Assembly: GCA_030631525.1 (NCBI GenBank)
Contig: DAOVKY010000061.1
Location: forward strand, 1-5,539
DNA length: 5,539 nt
DNA from: a bacterium
GTDB lineage: Bacteria > JAHJDO01
Direction of reading: 5' to 3'
The notes under the pieces were generated by a model that was not told where the DNA came from, ran no database searches, and was given only the letters and a program-made list of their open reading frames with translations. The position numbers and the translations under genes were made by a program. Shown in pieces: positions 1 through 5,407 of this stretch. Every line of letters starts with the position of its first letter. Position 1 is the first letter of the stretch.

Positions 1-497
1 CGTTGAAAAATTATCAATTTATGTAAGGCAAAGTTGGCAGGATGAGGCAAAGTTAAATAAAAATCTTCCACTTTAGCTTTAATTGTGTTGCTTGAAAGGA
101 AACTCAAGAATCTTAAGGCAACTGCATTAATTCCTAATTTTGGCAATGGATGAGGTTTATCCGTGCCTTTGCCTTTTTCTGGAACCAAAAATTCGAGTAT
201 TAAATCCGGGTGATCGAGTTTGATATAACCTTCACTGCCTTTGAAAGTTGTAACAAATCCTAAATCTTTGAGGAGTTCTGGTATGTCAACATTTTTCTTT
301 ATCCTATTGGGCTTATCTATCATAAAGTCGATATCTCTTGTTTTTAGAGTTGTTTGCTCTATATATGGAATGTTAGAAAAATAATCTTTGTAAAAATATA
401 CACACCAACTACCAATAAGAATGAAATCGTTTAAAATACCATTTCTGTGAAATCGTCTTAAAATCTCAAGACATAGTTCAGATTGCTTCTTTTCCAC
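1..497 (-). CDS. Nucleotidyltransferase-fold protein (NTP_transf_8-like), 3' end outside window
   Basis: 165 codons are visible, and the C-terminus lies beyond the left edge. Near residues 26-36 there is a hydrophobic strand with Gly29-Ser30-Trp31, followed by TRDIDFMID with Asp55 and Asp57. This is the G-S ... D-x-D layout of the DNA polymerase beta nucleotidyltransferase superfamily, in which the two Asp residues bind metal and NTP. Later segments (ELLKDLGF, EFLVPEKGKG, LPHPANFALHKL) match what I remember of a prokaryotic family annotated as nucleotidyltransferase (probably PF12281). The GTG start is chosen because AAGGAG lies 8 bases upstream and the frame is open from there. The start overlaps the 3' end of the upstream small gene by 20 bases, so the two are probably translationally coupled. 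The substrate is unknown. Relatives of this fold act as tRNA- or protein-modifying toxins or as antibiotic-modifying enzymes, so a toxin role is possible but only inferred. Confidence 0.8.
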   Translation of the reverse strand, partial: MEKKQSELCLEILRRFHRNGILNDFILIGSWCVYFYKDYFSNIPYIEQTTLKTRDIDFMIDKPNRIKKNVDIPELLKDLGFVTTFKGSEGYIKLDHPDLILEFLVPEKGKGTDKPHPLPKLGINAVALRFLSFLSSNTIKAKVEDFYLTLPHPANFALHKLIIFQ

Positions 498-798
498 GTA
501 ATGAACTCCTTAAGAATCTAATTTGCTTTTTTATTCTGGATAAAGAATTTCTGTATTTAGCTCTCAACATTTTTGCTTCGTCGTATTTCTTTTTTTCTTC
601 TTCTGAAATTTTGCCTTTATAGATATATTTTACTTTTTTATCTATTCTTTTCACTAAATAATAATACTCGTGGCCGCGTATTTTCTTTTTTACAAGACAA
701 CCTTTAGGCAATCTTATTAAAGACTCCTCATATTCCTTTTTCATCCTGAGAGAATTTTCCAGTTCTTCCGCTAATACTCCTTTAATAACGCCTCTCAT
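478..798 (-). CDS. Small, highly basic companion protein of the nucleotidyltransferase
   Basis: 106 residues, very rich in Lys and Arg, with no signal peptide or membrane segment. Three parts can be seen. Residues 1-29 form a charged helix (GVLAEELENSLRMKKEYEES). Residues 30-62 look like a beta hairpin around LPKGCLVKK and GHEYYYLVKR, ending KVKYIYKGK. Residues 64-100 are a long charged helix, probably coiled coil (SEEEKKKYDEAKMLRAKYRN). The Leu-Pro-Lys-Gly ... Tyr-Tyr-Tyr-Leu pattern recalls small uncharacterised domains of the DUF6788 type; this is recall, not a search. The ATG start has AGGAGG 4 bases upstream and a strong promoter behind it. It is the first gene of a two-gene unit with the nucleotidyltransferase. 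It could be an antitoxin, a nucleic-acid-binding partner or the repressor acting on the repeats upstream, but no recognisable helix-turn-helix or ribbon-helix-helix was identified. Function unknown. Confidence 0.8.
   Translation of the reverse strand: MRGVIKGVLAEELENSLRMKKEYEESLIRLPKGCLVKKKIRGHEYYYLVKRIDKKVKYIYKGKISEEEKKKYDEAKMLRAKYRNSLSRIKKQIRFLRSSLRGKEAI
506..511 (-). promoter_or_regulatory. Ribosome binding site deciding the GTG start of the nucleotidyltransferase
   Basis: The minus strand reads AAGGAG, then 8 bases, then GTG at 497-495. It lies inside the 3' end of the upstream 106-codon gene. It supports a GTG start rather than an internal ATG, because the next in-frame ATG is already inside the D-x-D motif (codon 59). 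Confidence 0.75.
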
Positions 799-802
799 AA
801 AC

Positions 803-808
803 CCTCCT
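803..808 (-). promoter_or_regulatory. Ribosome binding site of the small basic gene
   Basis: The minus strand reads AGGAGG followed by GTTT and ATG at 798-796. It is a full consensus Shine-Dalgarno at slightly short spacing and fixes the start of the 106-codon gene. Confidence 0.75.
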
Positions 809-809
809 A

Positions 810-904
810 TTACCTAACAAACCGTATTATAATACAACTTGTTGGGTAACGTCAACAAAATAATTTACCCAACAAACATAATTATTAGAGCATTTGTTGG
901 GTAT
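810..904. repeat. Four-copy operator-like motif TTTGTTGGGTAA in alternating orientation
   Basis: Copies lie at 810-821 (minus, TTTGTTAGGTAA, one change), 838-849 (plus, CTTGTTGGGTAA), 865-876 (minus, exact) and 893-904 (plus, last base T). Centre-to-centre distances are 28, 27 and 28 bases, and orientation alternates strictly, giving inverted pairs. Copy 1 sits between the -10 box and the ribosome binding site, copy 2 in the promoter spacer, and copies 3 and 4 upstream of the -35 box. Near-integral helical spacing (about 2.6-2.7 turns) with alternating orientation is typical of operators for a dimeric or oligomeric regulator. Autoregulation by the downstream pair is the simplest reading and is inferred. 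Confidence 0.7.
826..855 (-). promoter_or_regulatory. Sigma-70 type promoter of the nucleotidyltransferase module
   Basis: On the minus strand, TTGACG (855-850) is a -35 box one base off consensus and TATAAT (831-826) is a perfect -10 box, with an 18-base spacer. Transcription would begin near 818-820, about 20 bases before the ATG at 798. The -10 region lies in a perfect 12-base palindrome, GTATTATAATAC (824-835), so a TATAAT also exists on the plus strand, but no -35 box is seen for it. One copy of the 12-base repeated motif fills most of the spacer, so bound protein should block RNA polymerase. Confidence 0.75.
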
Positions 905-930
905 CAAACTAATCCCCCTGCCCATACGAT

Positions 931-1005
931 ATGAAATTTGGAAAATGTCAAGTTGTGCTGGTAAGCACTTTTTATTGCCTAATCTTCAGTTTTGAGATAC
1001 TATGA
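931..1005 (+). other. Possible 24-codon upstream reading frame, overlapping the DUF4416 start
   Basis: ATG at 931 opens a 24-codon hydrophobic frame whose TGA (1003-1005) overlaps the ATG at 1002 as ATGA. The overlap looks like translational coupling. However, there is no Shine-Dalgarno ahead of 931, the peptide resembles nothing I know, and a frame this short easily arises by chance. It is noted because the region otherwise holds no explained signal for expression of the operon. Confidence 0.12.
955..973 (+). terminator. Weak terminator-like hairpin ahead of the DUF4416 gene
   Basis: GTGCT and AGCAC form a 5-bp stem with a GGTA loop (955-968), directly followed by five T residues. The form is that of an intrinsic terminator, but the stem is short and no plus-strand gene precedes it. 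It could be an attenuator in the leader of the rightward operon, or chance. No convincing -35/-10 pair for that operon was found between 877 and 1001. Confidence 0.2.
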
Positions 1006-1595
1006 AGGCAATGGGTATAATACACGAACACGAGCCGGTCAAATTAGTGATAAGCATTTTTTCTCAGGATAAGAATTTAATAGATTCTGTAATAAGAATG
1101 CTTGTGGATAAGTTTGGAAAAACGGATTTTGAGACAGAGTTATTAGATTTCAATCAGACCAACTATTATGAAACGGAAATGGGTAAAGCTCTGTTGAGAA
1201 AATTCGTGAGTTTTGAGGGGCTAATAGAGCCAGAGAGTATCAGTGATATAAAAATCTATACAAACGAACTTGAAAAAAATATTTCCCCATCGTGGGAGAC
1301 TGAAAGAAAAAGAGATGTCAACATTGATCCGGGATATTTGAGCCTTTCAAAACTTGTTCTTGCAAGCACAAAAGACTTTTATCACAGAATATATCTAGAT
1401 CATGGCATTTATGCGGAAATAACACTTATGTTTAAAAAAGAAACTCATTCTAAAGGAAGCTTTCAGCCTTTTCAATGGACATACCCTGATTATGCGTCTC
1501 AGGAATATCGCAGTATATTTAACCAAATAAGAAAAATATATAAGGAAAACATCCCCCTTAATCCCCCTTCAAAGGGGGACTCTGGGGGGATGTAA
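1002..1595 (+). CDS. DUF4416 family protein with repeat-derived C-terminus
   Basis: 197 residues, cytosolic, no signal peptide. The N-terminus (EPVKLVISIFS, residues 11-21), FNQTNYYETEMG (50-61), the block from NIDPGYLSLSKLVLAS onward (107-122) and FQWTYPDYAS (157-166) match my memory of DUF4416, a family of unknown function of about 170-190 residues. First gene of an apparent operon with the U32 and PHP genes. The start is uncertain. ATG 1002 has only a weak GAG 5 bases upstream. ATG 1011 (residue 4) has AAGG only 2 bases before it, but would begin closer to the usual family N-terminus. The last 14 residues, from Ile184, are encoded by an inserted palindromic repeat (1550-1592). They give a Pro/Gly-rich tail, NPPSKGDSGG, typical of translated copies of such repeats, so the ancestral protein probably ended near residue 183. 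Confidence 0.85.
   Translation: MKAMGIIHEHEPVKLVISIFSQDKNLIDSVIRMLVDKFGKTDFETELLDFNQTNYYETEMGKALLRKFVSFEGLIEPESISDIKIYTNELEKNISPSWETERKRDVNIDPGYLSLSKLVLASTKDFYHRIYLDHGIYAEITLMFKKETHSKGSFQPFQWTYPDYASQEYRSIFNQIRKIYKENIPLNPPSKGDSGGM
1550..1592. repeat. Nested palindromic repeat (CCCCC/GGGGG hairpin element) in a coding end
   Basis: The outer arms CATCCCCC (1550-1557) and GGGGGATG (1585-1592) are perfectly complementary over 8 bp. The inner arms TCCCCCT (1562-1568) and AGGGGGA (1573-1579) are complementary over 7 bp with loop TCAA. The linkers between arms are TTAA and CTCTG. This two-step hairpin matches a type of short interspersed palindrome I know from several environmental bacterial lineages, where translated copies give NPPSKGD-like peptides. 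It supplies the last codons of the DUF4416 gene, with TAA immediately after it, and ends 10 bases before the U32 start. No transposase or target-site duplication is seen, so it is more like a REP or MITE remnant. Confidence 0.7.
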
Positions 1596-1602
1596 GAATT
1601 GG

Positions 1603-2820
1603 ATGAAGAAGCCTGAACTGGTTGCGCCTGCAGGAAACCTTGAAAAGTTAAAAACGGCAATTGATTACGGAGCTGACGCTGTCTATATCGGTGGAAAAAG
1701 ATGGAGCCTCAGAGCAAGAACTGACAACTTCACGCTATCTGAAATTAAAAAAGCGGTTGACTACGCCCATAAACGCAAGAAAAAGGTATATGTTGCGCTT
1801 AATATATTCGCACACAATAAGGACTTTGCAGGATTGGAAAATTATATAAAGAAACTATCCTGTATAGGAATTGATGCATATATCGTTTCTGATCCAGGGA
1901 TTATCTCCATTATTCAAGAAGTAAGACCTGAGGCAAATATCCATCTTTCCACTCAGGTAAGCACTTCAAATCAACTAAGCACGGAATTCTGGAGGAAACA
2001 GGGCGTAAAAAGAATTGTATTATCCAGAGAGCTCTCAAAAATAGAGATAAAAAATATTGCTAAAAAGACAAAATGCTGGATAGAGATCTTTATTCATGGG
2101 GCTATGTGTATAGCTCATTCAGGGAGATGTCTGCTTAGTAGTTTTATGACAGGAAGAAGCGCTAATCTTGGAGATTGCGCTCAGCCCTGCAGATGGAAAT
2201 ATTCCCTTAATGAGGAAACGAGACATGGTGAATACTTCCCTGTTTTTGAAGGAGAAAGGGGCACATTTATATTTAACTCAAAGGATATCTGCTTAATAGA
2301 ACATATTCCCGAAATCTTTAAAACAGGTGTAAATGCTGTAAAAATTGAGGGCAGAATGAAGAGTCTCTACTATATAGCATGTGTAACAAGAGTATATCGG
2401 GAAGCAATTGACGAATATGCGTCCAATCCGTCAAAATATAAATTCAAAAAACACTGGATGAATGAATTAAAAAAAATCAGCCATCGCGGCTATACAACAG
2501 GGTTTTTCCTTAATAAACCAAATGATGAAGCCCAGGTATATAAGTCTTCATCCTACATAAAAAATTACGAGTTTGTTGGGATAGTTACCAAAACCACAAA
2601 ATCAAATATCGTAAGAATTGAAGTTAGAAACAAAATATGTATCGGAGACAAGCTTGAAGTAATCGGACCAAGTTTGAAAAGCGACTGTAAAGAAGCTATA
2701 ATAAACATGACAGATAAAAACGGTAATGAACTTGAATTTGCTAATCCTGGACAGATTGTATTTATAAAAACAAGAAATAAGATAGAAAAAGGCTGCCTGT
2801 TGCGCAGGCAAATTAATTAA
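1603..2820 (+). CDS. U32 family Fe-S protein, TrhP/YegQ-like (predicted tRNA 5-hydroxyuridine synthesis)
   Basis: 405 residues, cytosolic. The start MKKPELVAPAGNLEKLKTAI is the usual U32 N-terminus. The family signature lies at 161-179 (EIFIHGAMC ... SGRCLLS), followed by GDCAQPCRWKY (190-200), NSKDICLIEHIPE (225-237) and VKIEGRMKS (246-254). A small C-terminal beta domain covers about 322-400. Cys169, Cys176, Cys192 and Cys230 are the likely [4Fe-4S] ligands, by comparison with the cysteines reported for UbiU; Cys196 is also conserved. Although historically named peptidases, characterised members hydroxylate RNA or ubiquinone precursors. Length and the GEYFP ... ERGTFIFNSKD segment fit TrhP (prephenate-dependent ho5U34 of tRNA) better than the longer RlhA. 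It starts 7 bases after the DUF4416 stop with no good Shine-Dalgarno; the nearest G-run belongs to the hairpin repeat, so translation may be coupled. Confidence 0.9.
   Translation: MKKPELVAPAGNLEKLKTAIDYGADAVYIGGKRWSLRARTDNFTLSEIKKAVDYAHKRKKKVYVALNIFAHNKDFAGLENYIKKLSCIGIDAYIVSDPGIISIIQEVRPEANIHLSTQVSTSNQLSTEFWRKQGVKRIVLSRELSKIEIKNIAKKTKCWIEIFIHGAMCIAHSGRCLLSSFMTGRSANLGDCAQPCRWKYSLNEETRHGEYFPVFEGERGTFIFNSKDICLIEHIPEIFKTGVNAVKIEGRMKSLYYIACVTRVYREAIDEYASNPSKYKFKKHWMNELKKISHRGYTTGFFLNKPNDEAQVYKSSSYIKNYEFVGIVTKTTKSNIVRIEVRNKICIGDKLEVIGPSLKSDCKEAIINMTDKNGNELEFANPGQIVFIKTRNKIEKGCLLRRQIN
2794..2810 (+). other. Hairpin at the U32 gene end, ahead of the PHP start
   Basis: TGCCTG (2794-2799) and CAGGCA (2805-2810) form a 6-bp stem with a 5-base loop inside the last codons of the U32 gene. 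An A/T-only stretch then leads to the PHP ATG at 2822, without any Shine-Dalgarno. It is too weak, and lacks the T-run, for a terminator. It may affect reinitiation or mRNA ends, or be chance. Confidence 0.25.
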
Positions 2821-2821
2821 A

Positions 2822-3676
2822 ATGTATGTAGATTTGCACATTCACTCATGCGCTTCTGACGGAACATTATATGCAGAGGAAATTATAGATGCTTGTATAG
2901 ATAAGAATATAACTCTATTCTCTGTTACGGATCATAATTCCATTGCAGGCAACGCAGAAATACGCAGAATTATAAAATTAAAAGAAATATCATATATTCC
3001 AGGAGTTGAGATTACATCAACACTCGAAGGCAGGGATTTTCATATCACGGTTTATGGGTTTGATGAAACCAACAATGAATTGAGAGAGCTTTTGAGGAAA
3101 TATGCTCAAGATGTAGAAGAAAATTTTTGCAATAAATTTATAGAAACTTTTTCAAAACAAATTCCACAGCTCAATCTGGAAGAATTTAATGAATATTCAT
3201 ATGATCCCAGAAGAGGAGGGATTAAATTACTGAATTATTTAATGGATAAAAAAGCGCTTAAAAATCTGGATGAGTATTTTATTCTTGCAGGAGATTTTAT
3301 TTCCAGATTCAGGGTATTCTCTCCGCCATATGAGGTAATAGATATTGCAAGAAAAGCAGGAGGATATCCATTCTTAGCGCATCCGCCCGCTTACTATAGT
3401 TGCCTTGATCATTTTCCTGAGAAAGAGCTTGATGAGTGGAGCGAATGGGGAATTGCTGGAATAGAGTGTTATTCTCCATATTTCAGAGAGAGAGAGAACG
3501 AGAAATACATTCAATATTGTATTAAAAATGACCTCCTCATTTCAGGAGGCTCCGACTATCACGGTACATTTACCGAAAGAAAACTTGGCTCACAGCAGAT
3601 CACGCCTGATATGATTAATCTGGGGGATATACGCATTATCAATGAACATGCGCTTATGTCCCCAGCACAAACTTAA
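2822..3676 (+). CDS. PHP domain metal-dependent phosphoesterase (RNase AM/TrpH-like)
   Basis: 284 residues, cytosolic. All PHP metal-site motifs are present: DLHIHS with His6 and His8 and Asp13 after it, TDHN with Asp37 and His38, PGVEIT with Glu63, His74, AHP with His187, and GSDYHG with Asp245 and His247. This layout, including an insert at about 85-165, is that of YciV/RNase AM-type PHP proteins, which hydrolyse nucleotide 3',5'-bisphosphates or degrade RNA from the 5' end. Histidinol-phosphatase-type activity is less likely but cannot be excluded. The ATG is one base after the U32 stop, so the genes are almost certainly co-transcribed. There is no Shine-Dalgarno, which suggests coupled translation. 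An RNA-processing enzyme beside a tRNA-modifying one is a plausible but unproven functional link. The C-terminus after Leu267 looks poorly conserved. The stop is 3 bases from the stop of the converging small membrane gene. Confidence 0.88.
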   Translation: MYVDLHIHSCASDGTLYAEEIIDACIDKNITLFSVTDHNSIAGNAEIRRIIKLKEISYIPGVEITSTLEGRDFHITVYGFDETNNELRELLRKYAQDVEENFCNKFIETFSKQIPQLNLEEFNEYSYDPRRGGIKLLNYLMDKKALKNLDEYFILAGDFISRFRVFSPPYEVIDIARKAGGYPFLAHPPAYYSCLDHFPEKELDEWSEWGIAGIECYSPYFRERENEKYIQYCIKNDLLISGGSDYHGTFTERKLGSQQITPDMINLGDIRIINEHALMSPAQT

Positions 3677-3679
3677 ACT

Positions 3680-3838
3680 TTATATACAGCTTTTGGTTTT
3701 CCATGTATAGAAGAGCAGCGCTCCAACCGATATCGCAACAAACAGCACCAGTCCCCCGCAACCTATGAGACCCCAGAAAAAACAACCCTTTTTCTTTTTT
3801 TTCTCGCTTTCTGCCTGAATATATTGCTCTTGCTCCAC
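3680..3838 (-). CDS. Small single-pass membrane protein downstream of guaA
   Basis: 52 residues starting at GTG. An acidic and Gln-rich N-terminus (EQEQYIQAESE) leads to five consecutive Lys (13-17) and then a hydrophobic, Gly/Cys-rich segment from about 18 to 46 (GCFFWGLIG, LVLFVAISVGALLFY), ending WKTKSCI. One transmembrane helix is expected. The Lys cluster before it predicts the N-terminus in the cytoplasm and the short Cys-containing tail outside. AGGAGG sits 6 bases before the GTG, and the gene begins 30 bases after the guaA stop on the same strand, so it is probably the last gene of that operon. A near-ideal ribosome binding site plus a well-formed membrane segment make it very likely real despite its size. 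I recognise no named family, and the function is unknown. Confidence 0.78.
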   Translation of the reverse strand: MEQEQYIQAESEKKKKKGCFFWGLIGCGGLVLFVAISVGALLFYTWKTKSCI

Positions 3839-3844
3839 AACTAC

Positions 3845-3850
3845 CCTCCT
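3845..3850 (-). promoter_or_regulatory. Ribosome binding site of the small membrane gene
   Basis: The minus strand reads AGGAGG, then 6 bases, then GTG at 3838-3836. It is the full anti-16S consensus at good spacing, and the main evidence that the 52-codon frame is translated and starts at GTG. Confidence 0.8.
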
Positions 3851-3868
3851 ATACTTTTACAGAGATTC

Positions 3869-5407
3869 TTATTCCCATTCTATTGTGCTTGGCGGTTTTG
3901 ATGAAATATCATACACCACGCGATTTATGCCTTTTACTTCGTTTATTATTCTATTGGATATTCGTTCAAGCAATTCATACGGCAGCCTTGCCCAGTTCGC
4001 TGTCATCGCATCTTCACTTGTAACTGCTCTTACTGCAACAACATTCTCATACGTTCTCTCATCCCCCATAACGCCCACTGTTTTGACAGGCAGTAGAACA
4101 CAGAACGCCTGCCATAAACTCTGATACATGCCGGAAGCCTTGATCGCATCCATCAGTATCCAATCCGCATCGCGCAGAACATCAAGCCTTTCCTTAGTTA
4201 TATCGCCCAAAATCCTCACTGCAAGTCCCGGACCAGGAAAAGGCTGTCTTCTAATCAACTCATCAGAAAGTCCCAATTCCTTGCCGACAAGCCTTACTTC
4301 ATCCTTAAAAAGTTCTTTTAACGGCTCTATTAATTTAAAATTTAGTTTTTTAGGAAGCCCTCCTACATTATGATGTGTTTTAATAGTTGCAGACGGACCT
4401 CCGATTGGAGACCTGCTTTCAATAACATCAGGATATAATGTGCCTTGAGCAAGGAATTTAATTTTACCTAATTTCTTTGCTTCTTTCTCAAATATCCTTA
4501 TAAAAAGCCTGCCTATTATCTTCCTTTTCTTTTCAGGATCCGTTATGCCTTTAAGCGCGTCTAAAAACTCTGTCTGCGCATTGATTCTTTTTAAATTAAT
4601 ACCAAGTTTTTTAAGTCTGTTCTCTACAAGCTCTCCCTCTTTCTTTCGGAGCAGTCCATTATCAACAAAAATACCTATCAAACTCTTTCCTATGGCCCTA
4701 CTGAGAAGCACAGCAAGAACAGAAGAATCCACACCTCCGCTTATTGCACATAAAACCTTCTCGTTGCCTATTTTCTCCCTTAGTTCTTTAACTGCATTAT
4801 TCACAAATAACTTCATATTCCATCCCGGCTTGCAGCCTGCTATTTCATAAAGAAAATTTTTAATGATTGTCTTGCCTTTAGGTGTGTGCACCACTTCGGG
4901 ATGAAATTGAATCCCATAAAACTTCTTATGTTCATGTTCCATTGCTGCAATATGTGAATTGTCAGTCGCGCCAATTATCCTGAAACCCTGAGGAAGCTGC
5001 GCGATTTTATCTCCATGACTCATCCAAACAGGTTCTTTTAAGGACAAGTCCCTAAACAAGTTCTCCCTGCATTTAACATTGAGAACTGCCTTCCCGTATT
5101 CCCTTGCCTTTGCAGCTGTAATTTTACCGCCAAGCATCCTTGCCATAAGCTGAGCGCCATAGCATATTCCAAGCACAGGGACTCCAATATTAAAAATATC
5201 TTTATCACACACAGGACTCCCTTTTTCAGTAACACTAGCTGGCCCTCCAGATAGTATAATACAAGTCGGCATATTACCGGACAGTTCATGCGCATTAGTA
5301 TCATAGGAGATTATTTCTGAATATATACCACATTCCCTTACACGACGCGCAATAAGATGTGTATATTGGGACCCAAAGTCTAAAATAGCTACCCAGTCTC
5401 TATTCAT
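3869..5407 (-). CDS. guaA: GMP synthase (glutamine-hydrolysing)
   Basis: Converts XMP, ATP and glutamine to GMP, the last step of guanine nucleotide synthesis, in the cytosol. From the chosen start it has 512 residues, close to E. coli GuaA. The N-terminal class I glutamine amidotransferase covers about 5-190: ILDFGSQYTHLIARR, ILSGGP, the nucleophile Cys82 in GICYGAQ, and His169 and Glu171 in QFHPE. The ATP-pyrophosphatase domain has the P-loop SGGVDSS at 223-229, FVDNGLLRKKEGE, QGTLYPDVIES and THHNVGG. The C-terminal dimerisation domain has RRQPFPGPGLAVRI and ends DISSKPPSTIEWE, as in complete enzymes. ATG 5407 is preferred because GGAG lies 4 bases upstream and ILDFGSQYT then falls at the usual distance. 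A TTG start at 5428 would add only 7 atypical residues. The start overlaps the upstream stop as ATGAATAG, indicating translational coupling. Confidence 0.97.
   Translation of the reverse strand: MNRDWVAILDFGSQYTHLIARRVRECGIYSEIISYDTNAHELSGNMPTCIILSGGPASVTEKGSPVCDKDIFNIGVPVLGICYGAQLMARMLGGKITAAKAREYGKAVLNVKCRENLFRDLSLKEPVWMSHGDKIAQLPQGFRIIGATDNSHIAAMEHEHKKFYGIQFHPEVVHTPKGKTIIKNFLYEIAGCKPGWNMKLFVNNAVKELREKIGNEKVLCAISGGVDSSVLAVLLSRAIGKSLIGIFVDNGLLRKKEGELVENRLKKLGINLKRINAQTEFLDALKGITDPEKKRKIIGRLFIRIFEKEAKKLGKIKFLAQGTLYPDVIESRSPIGGPSATIKTHHNVGGLPKKLNFKLIEPLKELFKDEVRLVGKELGLSDELIRRQPFPGPGLAVRILGDITKERLDVLRDADWILMDAIKASGMYQSLWQAFCVLLPVKTVGVMGDERTYENVVAVRAVTSEDAMTANWARLPYELLERISNRIINEVKGINRVVYDISSKPPSTIEWE

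Noticed and set aside
911..923. AATCCCCCTGCCC as a relic half of the same palindromic repeat
   Set aside because: Only about nine bases match one arm and no complementary GGGGG arm lies nearby, so chance cannot be excluded.
877..1001. A rightward sigma-70 promoter for the DUF4416 operon
   Set aside because: Candidate -10 boxes such as TACGAT (925-930) have no -35 box at 16-18 bases, and TTGTGC (953-958) has no acceptable -10 box.
1550..1592. CRISPR-like repeat or intrinsic terminator
   Set aside because: There is only one unit with no spacer series, and no T-run follows the G arm. The sequence is translated and followed at once by the next gene.
1661..1849. A 62-codon plus-strand frame inside the U32 gene
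   Set aside because: It is out of frame with the U32 coding sequence, whose own frame carries all the family motifs.
2602..2841. A 79-codon minus-strand frame across the U32 gene end
   Set aside because: It is antisense to the U32 C-terminal domain and the PHP start, with no ribosome binding site and no recognisable domain.
3885..4850. Several open frames on the plus strand opposite guaA
   Set aside because: They are antisense to a highly conserved complete gene, have low-complexity Ser/Leu-rich translations and show no ribosome binding sites.
5038..5304. An 88-codon minus-strand frame within guaA
   Set aside because: It lies in another frame of the same strand over the glutaminase domain, whose correct frame keeps all catalytic motifs.
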